Positions 16,818 through 26,035 of a DNA stretch of 64,000 nt are shown here, piece by piece. The position numbers and the translations under genes are program-made. This stretch comes from Rhizobiaceae bacterium (GTDB lineage Bacteria > Pseudomonadota > Alphaproteobacteria > Rhizobiales > Rhizobiaceae): the NCBI GenBank assembly GCA_023953775.1, contig JAMLJD010000011.1, positions 1 through 64,000 of the forward strand, read 5' to 3'. The notes beneath the pieces were generated by a model. The model searched no databases. It worked only from the letters and a program-made list of their open reading frames with translations, and was not told the DNA's origin. Position 1 is the stretch's first letter; the number at the start of each line of letters is the position of its first letter.

Positions 16818-17744
16818 TCATCGCCCGTCGGCGGCAATATGCAGATCCGCGGCGGCAGGCTTCCGGCTGGCGTATGCCGCCGAGCTGGTACGCAGCCCGT
16901 CGAGCAGTGCCGTCTGTGCGGGCGACACGTAGCTGTCGCGCCTTCGGACGAACAAAGTGCTGGCGTGTGCGAATTCCGGATCGACCGGATGCAGCGTGAA
17001 GTCGGCGGCGCTCCACACCTCTTCCACAAGGCGGCGCGGCAGGAAGGCGACGCCGATGCCCGCCGCCACGGTGGCGCGCACGGCCTCCAGGCTCCCGAAT
17101 TCGAGAATCTTCCTGTTGGCCGCATCCGTTCCCGACAGCATCTCGTCCAGCCGTTGTCTGTAGGAGCAGCCGACGCGGAGTGCGACTTCCTTGAGGTCCG
17201 GCTGGCCGAGAAGGTCGTGCAGCCGCATGCCGGTCCGGCGCGACACCACGCACAGTTCTTCCGTGAAGACCTCGCTGGCGCAGAGTTCGGGGTGGTCGAC
17301 TGGACCGCATACCAACGCGCCCTCGATGGCATAGTTCATCACCAGTTCGACCAGTTCCCGCGTCGTGCCCGTCCGGATCGAGACGTCGACGTCGGGATAG
17401 GCGGTCGCATAACCGGCGAGCGACGGCCCGAGATGCATCGCGAGAACCGTCTCGAGGCTGCCGATGACCAGCGGCCCCGCCGGATACGCCTTGCTGGAAA
17501 CCGCTTTCTTGGCGTCGCCAACCAGATTCATGATCCGCAGGGCGTAAGGCACCAGCAGGCTGCCGGATGAGGTGAGTTCGACGCCCCGGCTGTGACGGTT
17601 GAACAGCGTAACACCGAGCTCGTATTCGAGGTTGCGTATCTTCGCGGTGACGTTCGACTGGACCGTGTTCAGCTCGCCGGCGGCCCGGTTCATGTTCTGG
17701 ACCCGGGCGACGCATTCGAAGAACTTCAGATCGACGATATCCAT
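16818..17744 (-). CDS. LysR-type transcriptional regulator
   Basis: This 308-aa protein has an N-terminal winged HTH: DLKFFECVARVQNMNRAAGE, LNTVQSNVTAKIRNLEYELG, VTLFNRHSRGVELTSSG. The effector domain follows, with the usual GPLVIGSLET strand and FLPRRLVEEVW near the end. It resembles regulators of the GltC/YofA type. It sits between a nitronate monooxygenase gene (downstream) and a mandelate-racemase-family gene (upstream), all on the minus strand, and may control both. Confidence 0.92.
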   Translation of the reverse strand: MDIVDLKFFECVARVQNMNRAAGELNTVQSNVTAKIRNLEYELGVTLFNRHSRGVELTSSGSLLVPYALRIMNLVGDAKKAVSSKAYPAGPLVIGSLETVLAMHLGPSLAGYATAYPDVDVSIRTGTTRELVELVMNYAIEGALVCGPVDHPELCASEVFTEELCVVSRRTGMRLHDLLGQPDLKEVALRVGCSYRQRLDEMLSGTDAANRKILEFGSLEAVRATVAAGIGVAFLPRRLVEEVWSAADFTLHPVDPEFAHASTLFVRRRDSYVSPAQTALLDGLRTSSAAYASRKPAAADLHIAADGR

Positions 17745-17779
17745 GATCTCATCCCGTCACCATGCTGCCGGGAAGCGCC

Positions 17780-18850
17780 CTACGCCGCATAGCGCGCGAC
17801 GGCCTTTTCGTCCCAGTTCATGCCGAAGCCCGGTCCCTTGGGCGTGATGGATCCCTCCATGACCTCCACGGGATCCGCGAGCAGCGGGCTGGCCTTGTCC
17901 AGATGCTCGAGCAGATGCCGGTTGGGCGTCGCCGCCAGCACATGCGCACTTGCCTCGACGAAGATGTGGCTCGAAACCGGCATGGAGTGGGCGGCCGCGA
18001 TCGCCGCCGCCTGCATCCATCCCGTCACCCCTCCGATCTTCATGATATCGAGCATCGCGTAATCACTGATTCCCACCGCCATCGCCCGTGCCGCATCGTC
18101 GGGCATCCACCAGTTCTCGCCCGACTGGATCGGCACGCCCGCAAACCGACGGACGCTGCGATGCCCCTCGAAATCCTCCGCTCCCACCGGCTCCTCGACC
18201 CAATCCAACCGATGCCGGTCCGTCAGAATGGCAATACGCCGCCGCGCCTCTGGCGCCGACAGCGACTGGTTGTAGTCGACCATCAGCCCCCGGTCGGGCC
18301 CGATCACGTCGCGCGCGAACGCGACCGCGGCCAGATCCTTCTGGACCGGCCCGCCGCCGATCTTGATCTTGATCGCGCCGAAGCCCATCCGCACCGAATT
18401 CTCGAGCGCATCGCGGTCCCTGTCGGGATCGACGATGCCGAAACTGTCATAGCAGGGCAAGGCGACCTCCTCGGCGCCCAATATGCGCACCACGGAGCAG
18501 TCCTGGGCACGGGCGAAGGCGTCCCATGCCGCCATGTCGATGCCCGACATCGCCATGCCAACCAACCCCTGCCGGCCGAGCAGGCGGAACCGGCCCGAAA
18601 GCGCTGCAAAGATCGAGGCCGGTGCGAGCGCATGTCCAACGAGCATCTCGCCGATATCGTCGATCAGCCGCGTCGCCGCAGCCAGTGCCACTTCGGTGTA
18701 GGTGAAAATATAAGCCCTCCCGACCACGCCCGTATCGGTGTGAAGATCGATAAGAACCAACGGCGCCCTCGGGATCGTTCCGACAGCGGTCGTGATCGGC
18801 CGCGGCAGCGGCACGATTACAGGTCTCGCCACCAGCTTGGATATCTTCAT
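17780..18850 (-). CDS. Mandelate racemase/muconate-lactonising family enzyme
   Basis: This 356-aa enolase-superfamily protein abstracts a proton alpha to a carboxylate. The residues of the mandelate racemase subgroup are all present at near-canonical spacing: K161-I-K163, D192 (MVDYNQ), E219 (VEEP), E245 (SGENW), H295 (SSHIF) and E315 (LLEHL). Both catalytic bases, the second Lys and the His, are therefore kept, which favours a racemase or dehydratase of a hydroxy-acid. The substrate cannot be read from the sequence. It is divergent from a TetR gene and shares its promoter region. Confidence 0.88.
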   Translation of the reverse strand: MKISKLVARPVIVPLPRPITTAVGTIPRAPLVLIDLHTDTGVVGRAYIFTYTEVALAAATRLIDDIGEMLVGHALAPASIFAALSGRFRLLGRQGLVGMAMSGIDMAAWDAFARAQDCSVVRILGAEEVALPCYDSFGIVDPDRDRDALENSVRMGFGAIKIKIGGGPVQKDLAAVAFARDVIGPDRGLMVDYNQSLSAPEARRRIAILTDRHRLDWVEEPVGAEDFEGHRSVRRFAGVPIQSGENWWMPDDAARAMAVGISDYAMLDIMKIGGVTGWMQAAAIAAAHSMPVSSHIFVEASAHVLAATPNRHLLEHLDKASPLLADPVEVMEGSITPKGPGFGMNWDEKAVARYAA

Positions 18851-18914
18851 CGCCTCACCTCGTTCCTATCTTGACGGTCCGGCACCTTCTAGCTCATCCA
18901 AGACGCTGGAAATT

Positions 18915-18924
18915 TCACTAGTGA
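18915..18924. promoter_or_regulatory. Perfect 10-bp palindrome between racemase-like and TetR genes
   Basis: TCACTAGTGA lies 8 bases before the TetR start codon in an 82-bp divergent gap. It is a plausible operator for autoregulation by the TetR protein and repression of the enzyme gene. Confidence 0.4.
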
Positions 18925-18932
18925 GTATAAAA

Positions 18933-19502
18933 ATGTCACGCACGACCGATCGCACGAGGGAACGGATTCTCGATGCCGGCTTTCGGCTGTTTTTTCGCGA
19001 GGGTTACGCGCGCGTCAGCATGGACACGATCGCAGCGCAGGCCGGCGTCACCAAGCGGACGCTGTACAATCATTTCGTCAGCAAGGACCAACTGCTCGGC
19101 GCGGTCGTCGACAGCCAGAGCAGACGTTCCATCGCCCGGTTCCGCGACTGGGTGAGCGAAGCCGACGGCACGATTGCCGGTTTCGTGGACCGGTACTTCG
19201 AGAAGACCTATCTTTGGGCCTCGAGCAAACGCTGGCGCGGGTCGGGGTTCACCCGCCTGTCGATGGAACTGGCCGACCTGCCCGGCCATCCAGCGCGCCG
19301 CGTCGCCTCGCGCCACAAGGCCGATCTCGAACAGTGGATGCGAACCGAGTTCCACGCGCGCGGGAGCACCGATGCCGCACGCGATGCACGGACATTGTCG
19401 ATCATCATGGAAGGGGCGATGGTGCTGACGCTGATCAGCGGCGACCGTGACTACATCCTCGAGGCCCGACGGGCCGCCCTGATTCTGTTTCGAAGGACGT
19501 GA
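18933..19502 (+). CDS. TetR-family transcriptional regulator
   Basis: This 189-aa protein has the N-terminal TetR HTH: RERILDAGFRLFFREGYARV, SMDTIAAQAGVTKRTLYNHF, VSKDQLLGAVV. The C-terminal ligand domain includes FVDRYFEKTYLWA and LSMELADLPGHPARR. I choose the ATG at 18933; a GTG four codons earlier is an alternative. It is divergent from the racemase-family gene and likely controls it. Confidence 0.92.
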   Translation: MSRTTDRTRERILDAGFRLFFREGYARVSMDTIAAQAGVTKRTLYNHFVSKDQLLGAVVDSQSRRSIARFRDWVSEADGTIAGFVDRYFEKTYLWASSKRWRGSGFTRLSMELADLPGHPARRVASRHKADLEQWMRTEFHARGSTDAARDARTLSIIMEGAMVLTLISGDRDYILEARRAALILFRRT

Positions 19503-19858
19503 CGGTCGCGCCGTCTTCGCGACAAAACTTCGTGCCGACAGACAGTCGGCCGGCCGACTGGTGGATTCCCTGTCGGTCGATCAGCACCGTCAGCGTTCTG
19601 GTCATCGTCGGGACCAGCCGCCGTCGGTCGCGATGGCCAATGCCTCCCGGACCGTGATCATACGGCAAGGCGGGAAGATTGACCTTGAACCTCACCGTCA
19701 GCACACCCGGATCGGCGGGCATCCGCGATCGGTCGGGCGACACAATCACCAGAACAGATCGCAGCGTTCCGCAATTTCCTTCGGTCGAACCTCGGCAAGG
19801 CCTGTGCGAGCGGCTCGAGAAAGGCTAGTCTCCGCCTGTCGTGGATTTTCGCGACGCG
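19503..19858. other. Intergenic DNA before the riboswitch
   Basis: A minus-strand frame (to about 19749) contains a protein-like piece (ADPGVLTVRFKVNLPALP) but lacks a start signal and family match. I do not call a gene here. The promoter of the riboswitch transcript should lie near the 3' end. Confidence 0.4.
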
Positions 19859-19994
19859 TTCTCGGGGCGGGGTGGAAATCCCCACCGGCGGTATGCAGCT
19901 TGGCTGCGAGCCCGCGAGCGCCCTCCTTCGGAGGGGTCAGCAGATCAGGTGAGATGCCTGGGCCGACGGTTACAGTCCGGATGGAAGAGAACGG
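19859..19994 (+). ncRNA. FMN riboswitch (RFN element)
   Basis: The conserved RFN blocks are all visible in order: CGGGGCGGGGTGGAAATCCC, ACCGGCGGTA, AGCCCGCGAGCG, GGTCAGCAGATCAGGTGAGA, CCGACGGTTACAGTCCGGAT and GGAAGAGAACG. It lies directly before the lumazine synthase gene and should reduce its expression when FMN is plentiful. A CGGCGC/GCGCCG hairpin at 20000-20021 may be part of the expression platform. Confidence 0.95.
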
Positions 19995-20070
19995 AGCGAC
20001 GGCGCGTGCCTGCGTGCGCCGTGCCGCTTTGGTTGCCTCGAGAGCTTGACGGGACAGAAAGGTGACCGGA

Positions 20071-20544
20071 ATGGAATCGCTTCGCTATGCTTTCATCAAG
20101 GCAAACTGGCATGCGGACATTGTGTCCAATGCCCTTGCCGGCTTCTGCCAGCTCATCCCCCGCGAACAGGTCGACGTCTTCGACGTCCCGGGAGCGTTCG
20201 AGATGCCGCTCCTTGCCAGGGACCTGGCATCCAGCGGCCGCTACGCGGCGGTTGCCGCGGCGGCCTTCGTCGTCGATGGCGGAATCTACCGGCACGACTT
20301 CGTGGCTCAAGCCGTCGTCGACGGCCTTATGCGCGCCGGCCTCGACAGTGGCGTGCCGGTTCTGTCGGTATCGCTGACGCCGCACAACTACCGTGACGAC
20401 ATGCATCACCATTCCATCTTCCTCGAGCACTTCGTCCAGAAGGGACGCGAGGCGGCCGAAGCCGCACTGTCGATCACACGCACGAGGCATGGGCTGACGC
20501 AGGCGGCCGGCCTCGGCACGGGAGGCCGGGTAGCGGCGGGATGA
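20071..20544 (+). CDS. ribH: 6,7-dimethyl-8-ribityllumazine synthase, type II (RibH2-like)
   Basis: This 157-aa protein condenses 5-amino-6-ribitylaminouracil with dihydroxybutanone phosphate in riboflavin synthesis. Seen: the N-terminal YAFIKANWHADIVSNALAGF, DVFDVPGAFEMPL, AAAAFVVDGGIYRHDFVAQA and VPVLSVSLTPHNY with HHH. The GGIYRHDFVA and SLTPH motifs are those of the decameric type II enzymes known as RibH2 in Brucella and Mesorhizobium. The start is the ATG at 20071 behind AGAAAGG. It is under an FMN riboswitch and overlaps the next gene by ATGA. Confidence 0.95.
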   Translation: MESLRYAFIKANWHADIVSNALAGFCQLIPREQVDVFDVPGAFEMPLLARDLASSGRYAAVAAAAFVVDGGIYRHDFVAQAVVDGLMRAGLDSGVPVLSVSLTPHNYRDDMHHHSIFLEHFVQKGREAAEAALSITRTRHGLTQAAGLGTGGRVAAG

Positions 20545-21331
20545 GTCGCGTTCGGCCACCCATGCCGGTCCTATACGACGACCCCGTCTTCTTTGCTGGC
20601 TACAGGAAGATGCGTGACGAGGACAGCGGCTTGAACGGTTCGCTCGAGCAACCGGCCGTCTGGGGCAGGCTCGGCAGCGTGGCCGGGCTCGACATTCTGA
20701 CCTGGGATGCGGCTTCGGCGACTTCCTGCGCGATGCAGCCCGGCAACGGCCCCGGTCGATGGTCGGCATAGACCAATCCGCCAGGATGATCAGCGAGGCA
20801 CGGGCGAGATCGAAAGGTCTGCCGATCACATTCCAACACATGGATATCGTGACGTTCCGCGCATCGCCGGAGACCCTCGACCTGGTCGTCTCGTCCATGG
20901 CGCTTCACTATGTAGAGGACTATGCCGGCGTCGTCGCGGCGGTCCACGGCTGGTTGCGCCCCGGCGGAAGGTTCCTCCTTACAGTGGAACATCCTGTCTG
21001 CACCGCCAATCCGGTAGGTTGGACGAGCGCGCCGGTTCTCGACAGCGATGTCTGGCCGCTGGATCGCTACCAGGATGAGGGACCCAGGACGACCCGGTGG
21101 TATGTGGACGACGTTCGCAAATACCATCGCACCGTCGAAACCTACATCAACACACTGCTTGCGCGCGACTTCGAACTCGCCTGGCTCGGCGAGCCAAAAC
21201 CCCTACGCCGGCGTGGGCGGCACTGGCCCGATTTCAGCCAGCACATGCGCCGCCCCCCGGTGCTGCTGATCGACGCCCGCAAGCCAGCTCCGCAGGCAAT
21301 GGGCTCGGCACAGCCCACGCACGGTGCCTGA
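20541..21331 (+). pseudogene. SAM-dependent methyltransferase, split by a 1-base frameshift
   Basis: The first part (20541 on) reads YDDPVFFAGYRKMRDEDSGL and continues to GSVAGLDIL. The second part, in another frame, reads GCGFGDFLRDAARQRPRSM, VGIDQSARMI, DLVVSSMALHYVEDYAGVV, then WLRPGGRFLLTVEHP. Restoring one G near 20699 would give DILDLGCGFGDFLR, the normal SAM-binding motif I. The downstream frame continues intact to 21331, with EHPVCTANPVGW typical of class I methyltransferases. As written the gene cannot make the full enzyme. It is coupled to ribH (ATGA), so it lies under the same riboswitch. It is either a recent mutation or a sequencing error. Confidence 0.85.
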
Positions 21332-21772
21332 CACGCGACCGAACCAGCCCGGCGCCTCGCGAGAACCGCCACAAGGCGTGTAAAACGCTGCTCTTGCTTC
21401 GACGCCAGCGACGCGGATGGAGACGTTATCGGTAACTACCGATCCTCTTTGCTGGACATCCCCGCCCAGCGCGCACGGCGTAACACCCGTCTTCGCACCG
21501 CCTGAAATCATCATCCAGCACTTCTATCCCGGCATCGTCCCGTTCACACCGCAGCGGTTTCTGGGCATCGCCCTGTGCATGCGGTTCCCCGCCATCGTCC
21601 TGTGGCTTCCGAACCCCTGCTCAGCAGCAAGTGAAAGCACGGACCGCCCAGGTGGCAATGCTTGCTTCGGCGGTCGGCGGCCCGGTAAGAAGGAGAGATC
21701 ACGAAGCGCGACCCCGCAGAGGGGCGGCACGGCGACGGTGCAACTGTCGGCGGCACCATGGGAAGGAACGAG
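21332..21772. other. Intergenic region of about 440 bp
   Basis: I find no credible gene. There is a perfect short inverted repeat ATCGGT-AACT-ACCGAT (21428-21443) and, around 21530-21610, loosely repeated phrases such as GGCATCGTCC, GGCATCGCCC and GCCATCGTCC. A GAAGGAG stretch near 21690 has no gene at proper distance. Confidence 0.4.
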
Positions 21773-22723
21773 ATGGCCAAGGAATTCGCGTCGCAGGGCG
21801 ACATGGCGGAAAAAAAGGCGAGCTTCGTCGAGGTCGGCGACGGCCTTTATGCGTTCACGGCCGAGGGCGATCCCAACACCGGCGTGATCATCGGCGACGA
21901 CAGCGTGATGATCGTCGAGGCGCAGGCGACGCCGCGCCTGGCCCGCAAGGTGATCGACTGCGTCCGCTCCGTCACCGACAAGCCGATCTCCCACCTCGTC
22001 CTGACGCACTATCACGCCGTGCGCGCGCTCGGCGCCTCGGCCTACGGCGCCCGCGAGATCATCATGTCGGACGTCGCCCGGTCGATGGTCGCCGAGCGAG
22101 GGCAGGAAGACTGGGACAGCGAATTCGCGCGTTTCCCCCGCCTGTTTCAGGGTCATGAGGAAATCCCCGGCCTCACCTGGCCGACGATCACCTTCTCCAA
22201 CGCGATGACCGTCTATCTCGGCAATCGCCGCGTCGACATCATGAAGCTTGGCCGCGCCCATACCGCGGGCGACGCGGTGATCTGGGTTCCCGACCAGGAG
22301 GTCATGTTCACCGGCGACATCGTGGAATATCACTCGGCCTGCTATTGCGGCGACGGGCACTTCCAGGACTGGCCAGCCGCCCTGTCCAACATCGCCGCCT
22401 TCGAACCCAAGGCCATCGCGCCGGGCCGCGGAGACGCGCTGGTCGGCGAGGACATGGTCGAGGAAGCGCTGGCCAACACCGCCGACTTCGTGATCTCCAC
22501 CTACAAGCCGGTGGAACGGGTCGTCGCGCGCGGCGGCTCGCTCAAGGAGGCCTGGGACGCCGTTCGCGCCGAGTGCGATCCGAAATTCGCCGACTACGCG
22601 ATCTACGAGCACTGCCTGCCCTTCAATGTCGCCCGCGCCTATGACGAGGCGCGTGGCATCGACACGCCGCGTATCTGGACCGCGGAGCGCGACCGGGAGA
22701 TGTGGAGCGCCCTGCAGGGATAG
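21773..22723 (+). CDS. Metallo-beta-lactamase-fold hydrolase
   Basis: This 316-aa protein has the MBL core: FVEVGDGLYAFTAEGDPNTG, VIIGDDSVMIVEAQATP, the metal loop LVLTHYHAVRALGASAYG, AHTAGDAVIWVPDQEVMFTGD and a late histidine region. The usual HxHxDH motif is changed to HYHAVR, so the Asp and third His of the first metal site are missing. The GD of MFTGD and the H of AHTAGD remain. It starts the operon with the FAD monooxygenase, DUF2783 protein and CoA-transferase and probably hydrolyses a ring-cleavage or lactone intermediate. The start is the ATG at 21773 after AAGGAACG. Confidence 0.83.
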   Translation: MAKEFASQGDMAEKKASFVEVGDGLYAFTAEGDPNTGVIIGDDSVMIVEAQATPRLARKVIDCVRSVTDKPISHLVLTHYHAVRALGASAYGAREIIMSDVARSMVAERGQEDWDSEFARFPRLFQGHEEIPGLTWPTITFSNAMTVYLGNRRVDIMKLGRAHTAGDAVIWVPDQEVMFTGDIVEYHSACYCGDGHFQDWPAALSNIAAFEPKAIAPGRGDALVGEDMVEEALANTADFVISTYKPVERVVARGGSLKEAWDAVRAECDPKFADYAIYEHCLPFNVARAYDEARGIDTPRIWTAERDREMWSALQG

Positions 22724-22743
22724 CCTGCGCCGAGGAGCCGGAC

Positions 22744-24369
22744 ATGCTGCAGGACCGCTATTCGCTCGCCTTCAGGCTCTATCCCTACCGGCGCGATGCC
22801 GACCAGGACAAGGAAGCGCCGGTCCGCCATCCCGTCGTGGTCGTCGGCGGCGGCCCGATCGGCCTCGCAATGGCGCTCGATCTCGGCCGGCAGAACGTGC
22901 CCGTGCTGGTGCTCGACGACCATGAGGGCGTCGGGGCAGGAAGCCGCGCGATCTGCTTTTCCAAACGCACGCTGGAGATCGCCGACCGCTACGGCTGCGG
23001 CCGGCCGATGGTCGACAAGGGCGTGGTCTGGAACCTCGGCAAGGTCTTCCATGACGACCGCAAGATCTTCGAATTCAACCTTCTGGCCGAACAGGGCCAT
23101 CGCAACCCCGCCTTCATCAATCTGCAGCAGCCCTATTTCGAGAAGTTCCTGTTCGAGCAGATCGAGGCCGAGCGGGCAAAGGGCGCGCCGATCCGCATAC
23201 GTGGCCGCAACCGCGTCGAGGCGATCGACGTCCGTGACGAGCATGTTTCGCTCGAGGTCCTGACGCCCGACGGCCCCTATACGGTCGAAGCGGACTGGCT
23301 GATCGCCTGCGACGGAGCCGGCTCTCCGCTGCGCAAGGCGATGGGTCTCGAGTTCGAGGGCCAGGTGTTCCGCGACAGCTTCCTGATCGCCGACATCCGC
23401 ATGAAGACCGAGCGCTTCCCGACCGAGCGCTGGTTCTGGTTCGAGCCCTGGTTCAAGTCGGGCGCTTCCACCCTGCTGCACAAGCAGCCGGACGACGTAT
23501 GGCGGGTCGACTTCCAGATCGGCTGGGACGTCGACCGCCAGGAGGAGCTCAAGGAAGACAACATCCGCCGCCGGCTCGACGCCATGCTGGGCGAGGCGGT
23601 CGAGTACGACATCGTCTGGTCGTCGATCTATACCTTCCAGTGCCGCCGCATGAAGCGGTTCCGGCACGGTCGGGTGATCTTCGCCGGCGACAGCGCGCAC
23701 CAGGTCTCGCCCTTCGGCGCGCGCGGCGCCAATTCGGGCATGCAGGACGTCGACAATCTCGGCTGGAAGCTCGGCCTCGTGGTCGCGGGAAACGCGCCGG
23801 AAACCCTGCTCGACAGCTATCACGAGGAACGCGCCCACGGCGCCGACGAGAACATCCTGAACTCGACCCGCTCGACCGACTTCATTACGCCGAAGACAAG
23901 GGTCAGCCGGGCGTTTCGCAATGCTGTGCTCGATCTCGCCGAGTATCACGAATTCGCCCGCCCGATCGTCAATTCCGGCCGCCTGTCGATCCCCTGCACC
24001 TATGACGGGCTGTCCTTGAACGGTCCCGATGCGCTCGATGGCGGCCCGGCGAGGACCCGGGTGGGCAGCCCCTGCCCAGACGCGCCGCTCGGCGACGGCT
24101 TCCTGCTCGACCGGCTGGGCAATTCCTTCACGATCCTGACGATCGACGTCGATGCACCCGACGGCATCGAAGAGGACGGTGTCGCGGCGCGGCGCGTTGC
24201 CGTCTCCTCCGCCGACGATCCGGACGGCTCGCTTGCAGAACGCTATCTCGGCAAGGCCCGGTCGGCCGCCTATCTCATCCGCCCCGACCAGCACGTCGCG
24301 GCGCGCTGGAACACGTTCGACGAAGACGCGCTGCGCGCCGCATTGCGCAAGGCATGCGGAAAGGAATGA
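22744..24369 (+). CDS. FAD-dependent aromatic monooxygenase (MhpA/PheA family)
   Basis: This 541-aa class A flavoprotein hydroxylase uses NAD(P)H and oxygen to hydroxylate an aromatic ring. Seen: the dinucleotide-binding HPVVVVGGGPIGLAMALDL, the ADWLIACDGAGSPLRKAMG block (the DG motif), and the FAD ribityl motif VIFAGDSAHQVSPFGARGAN at about residue 313. The C-terminal thioredoxin-like domain is present (VGSPCPDAPLGDGFLLDRLG). It resembles 3-(3-hydroxyphenyl)propionate hydroxylases. It sits 20 bp behind the MBL hydrolase gene and overlaps the DUF2783 gene. Confidence 0.88.
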   Translation: MLQDRYSLAFRLYPYRRDADQDKEAPVRHPVVVVGGGPIGLAMALDLGRQNVPVLVLDDHEGVGAGSRAICFSKRTLEIADRYGCGRPMVDKGVVWNLGKVFHDDRKIFEFNLLAEQGHRNPAFINLQQPYFEKFLFEQIEAERAKGAPIRIRGRNRVEAIDVRDEHVSLEVLTPDGPYTVEADWLIACDGAGSPLRKAMGLEFEGQVFRDSFLIADIRMKTERFPTERWFWFEPWFKSGASTLLHKQPDDVWRVDFQIGWDVDRQEELKEDNIRRRLDAMLGEAVEYDIVWSSIYTFQCRRMKRFRHGRVIFAGDSAHQVSPFGARGANSGMQDVDNLGWKLGLVVAGNAPETLLDSYHEERAHGADENILNSTRSTDFITPKTRVSRAFRNAVLDLAEYHEFARPIVNSGRLSIPCTYDGLSLNGPDALDGGPARTRVGSPCPDAPLGDGFLLDRLGNSFTILTIDVDAPDGIEEDGVAARRVAVSSADDPDGSLAERYLGKARSAAYLIRPDQHVAARWNTFDEDALRAALRKACGKE

Positions 24370-24572
24370 GGATGGCCGCCCTCGACACCAAGCCCAATAT
24401 CGCCCGTCCCGACGATTTCTACGCCGCGCTGATCGCCGCGCATGAGGGCCTGTCGGAGGACGAGAGCCTCGCGCTCAACGCGAGGCTGATCCTCCTGCTC
24501 GCCAACCAGGTCGGCGACGAGGCCGTTCTGGCCGAAGCCCTCAGGATTGCCCGCGACCCCTCCGCAAGGTAG
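24366..24572 (+). CDS. DUF2783 family small protein
   Basis: This 68-aa protein overlaps the monooxygenase stop (ATGA). It has the DUF2783 pattern [48 protein letters not shown]. These proteins are almost always encoded next to a FAD monooxygenase and may be a small partner; no function is proven. Confidence 0.85.
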   Translation: MRMAALDTKPNIARPDDFYAALIAAHEGLSEDESLALNARLILLLANQVGDEAVLAEALRIARDPSAR

Positions 24573-24691
24573 GGAAGGCGCTAGGCACCGGGCACCTGCC
24601 GATTGTCCGGCATACCGCGTTTTTACGCTCTGGCGTGCCGCGCCGGCGTGGCCTAATCAGGGCCCGGCATCTGTGTTTGACTGGAGGACAC

Positions 24692-25396
24692 ATGAAGAAA
24701 GTTTACGGATCCGCACGCGAGGCGCTGGACGGCCTTCTGCATGACGGAATGTTCATCGCGGCAGGCGGCTTCGGCCTTTGCGGCATTCCCGAACTGCTGA
24801 TCGATGCGGTCGTCGAAAGCGGCATCAAGGACCTCACCATCGCGTCGAACAATTGCGGCGTTGACGGCTTCGGTCTCGGCAAGCTGCTCGACACCAAGCA
24901 GATCAGGAAGATGCTCTCGTCCTATGTCGGCGAGAACGCCGAGTTCATGCGGCAATACCTGTCCGGCGAACTGGAGCTCGAATTCAACCCGCAGGGCACG
25001 CTCGCCGAGCGGATGCGCGCGGCCGGCCACGGCATCCCGGGCTTCTACACCAGGACCGGCGTCGGCACCGTCATCGCCGAGGGCAAGGAACACAAGGACT
25101 TCAACGGCCAGACCTACATCCTCGAGGAAGGCATCTTCGCCGACCTGTCGATCGTCAAGGCCTGGAAGGCGGACGAGACCGGCAACGCCGTCTTCCGCAA
25201 GACCGCTCGCAACTTCAACCCGCCGGCTGCGATGTGCGGCAAGGTCTGCGTCATGGAGGTCGAGGAGATCGTGCCGGTGGGCAGCATCGACCCCGATCAC
25301 ATCCACCTGCCCGGCATCTATGTCCACCGCCTGATCCAGGGCGAACACGAGAAACGCATCGAACAACGCACGGTTCGCAAGAAGGAAGACGCCTGA
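24692..25396 (+). CDS. 3-oxoacid CoA-transferase subunit A
   Basis: This 234-aa protein starts behind CTGGAGG. Family I CoA-transferase alpha chain: [20 protein letters not shown] (the GGFGxxGxPE CoA-binding motif), [37 protein letters not shown] and [20 protein letters not shown]. With subunit B it moves CoA from succinyl-CoA to acetoacetate or a similar 3-oxoacid. It lies at the end of the aromatic-degradation-like operon, so a beta-keto product of that route is a likely substrate. Confidence 0.92.
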   Translation: MKKVYGSAREALDGLLHDGMFIAAGGFGLCGIPELLIDAVVESGIKDLTIASNNCGVDGFGLGKLLDTKQIRKMLSSYVGENAEFMRQYLSGELELEFNPQGTLAERMRAAGHGIPGFYTRTGVGTVIAEGKEHKDFNGQTYILEEGIFADLSIVKAWKADETGNAVFRKTARNFNPPAAMCGKVCVMEVEEIVPVGSIDPDHIHLPGIYVHRLIQGEHEKRIEQRTVRKKEDA

Positions 25397-26025
25397 TGGC
25401 CTGGGACCGCAACCAGATGGCCGCGCGCGCGGCGAAGGAACTCCAAGACGGCACCTATGTGAACCTCGGCATCGGCATTCCGACGCTGGTTCCCAACTTC
25501 ATTCCGCCCGGCGTCACCGTGACGCTGCAGTCGGAGAACGGCATGCTCGGCATGGGCCCGTTTCCCTATGAGGGAGACGAGGACCCCGACCTGATCAATG
25601 CCGGCAAGCAGACCATCACCGAACTGCCGAACACCGCCTATTTCGACAGCGCGACCAGCTTCGGCATGATCCGCGGCGGCAAGATCGCCATGGCCATCCT
25701 CGGCGCCATGGAAGTGGCCGAGAACGGCGACCTCGCCAACTGGATGGTGCCTGGCAAGCTGGTCAAGGGGATGGGCGGCGCGATGGATCTCGTCGCCGGC
25801 GTCGGCCGGGTCGTCGTCGTCATGGACCACACCAGCAAGCACGGCGAGTCCAAGCTGCTCAAGGAGTGCACCCTGCCGCTCACCGGCGCCGGCGTCGTCG
25901 ACCGGGTGATCACCAATCTCGGCGTGCTCGACGTGGTCGAGGGCGGCCTGAAGATCATCGAACTCGCCGACGGCGTGTCGAAGGAAGAGCTCGTCGCCGC
26001 GACCGAGGCGACGATCGTCGGCTGA
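25396..26025 (+). CDS. 3-oxoacid CoA-transferase subunit B
   Basis: This 209-aa beta chain starts in the subunit A stop (TGATG). The catalytic glutamate lies in [12 protein letters not shown] (E47). Also seen: [35 protein letters not shown] and [19 protein letters not shown], which are typical of succinyl-CoA:3-ketoacid transferases. It forms the active site with subunit A. Confidence 0.93.
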   Translation: MAWDRNQMAARAAKELQDGTYVNLGIGIPTLVPNFIPPGVTVTLQSENGMLGMGPFPYEGDEDPDLINAGKQTITELPNTAYFDSATSFGMIRGGKIAMAILGAMEVAENGDLANWMVPGKLVKGMGGAMDLVAGVGRVVVVMDHTSKHGESKLLKECTLPLTGAGVVDRVITNLGVLDVVEGGLKIIELADGVSKEELVAATEATIVG

Positions 26026-26035
26026 CACCCGTCTC

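Noticed and set aside
19435..19749. A 104-aa minus-strand ORF before the riboswitch
   Set aside because: Part of it looks protein-like, but it overlaps the TetR end and has no start signal or homology I recognise.
21520..21620. Possible short repeat array with CATCG(T/C)CC phrases
   Set aside because: Copies are few, short and of irregular spacing; not a CRISPR or true tandem repeat.
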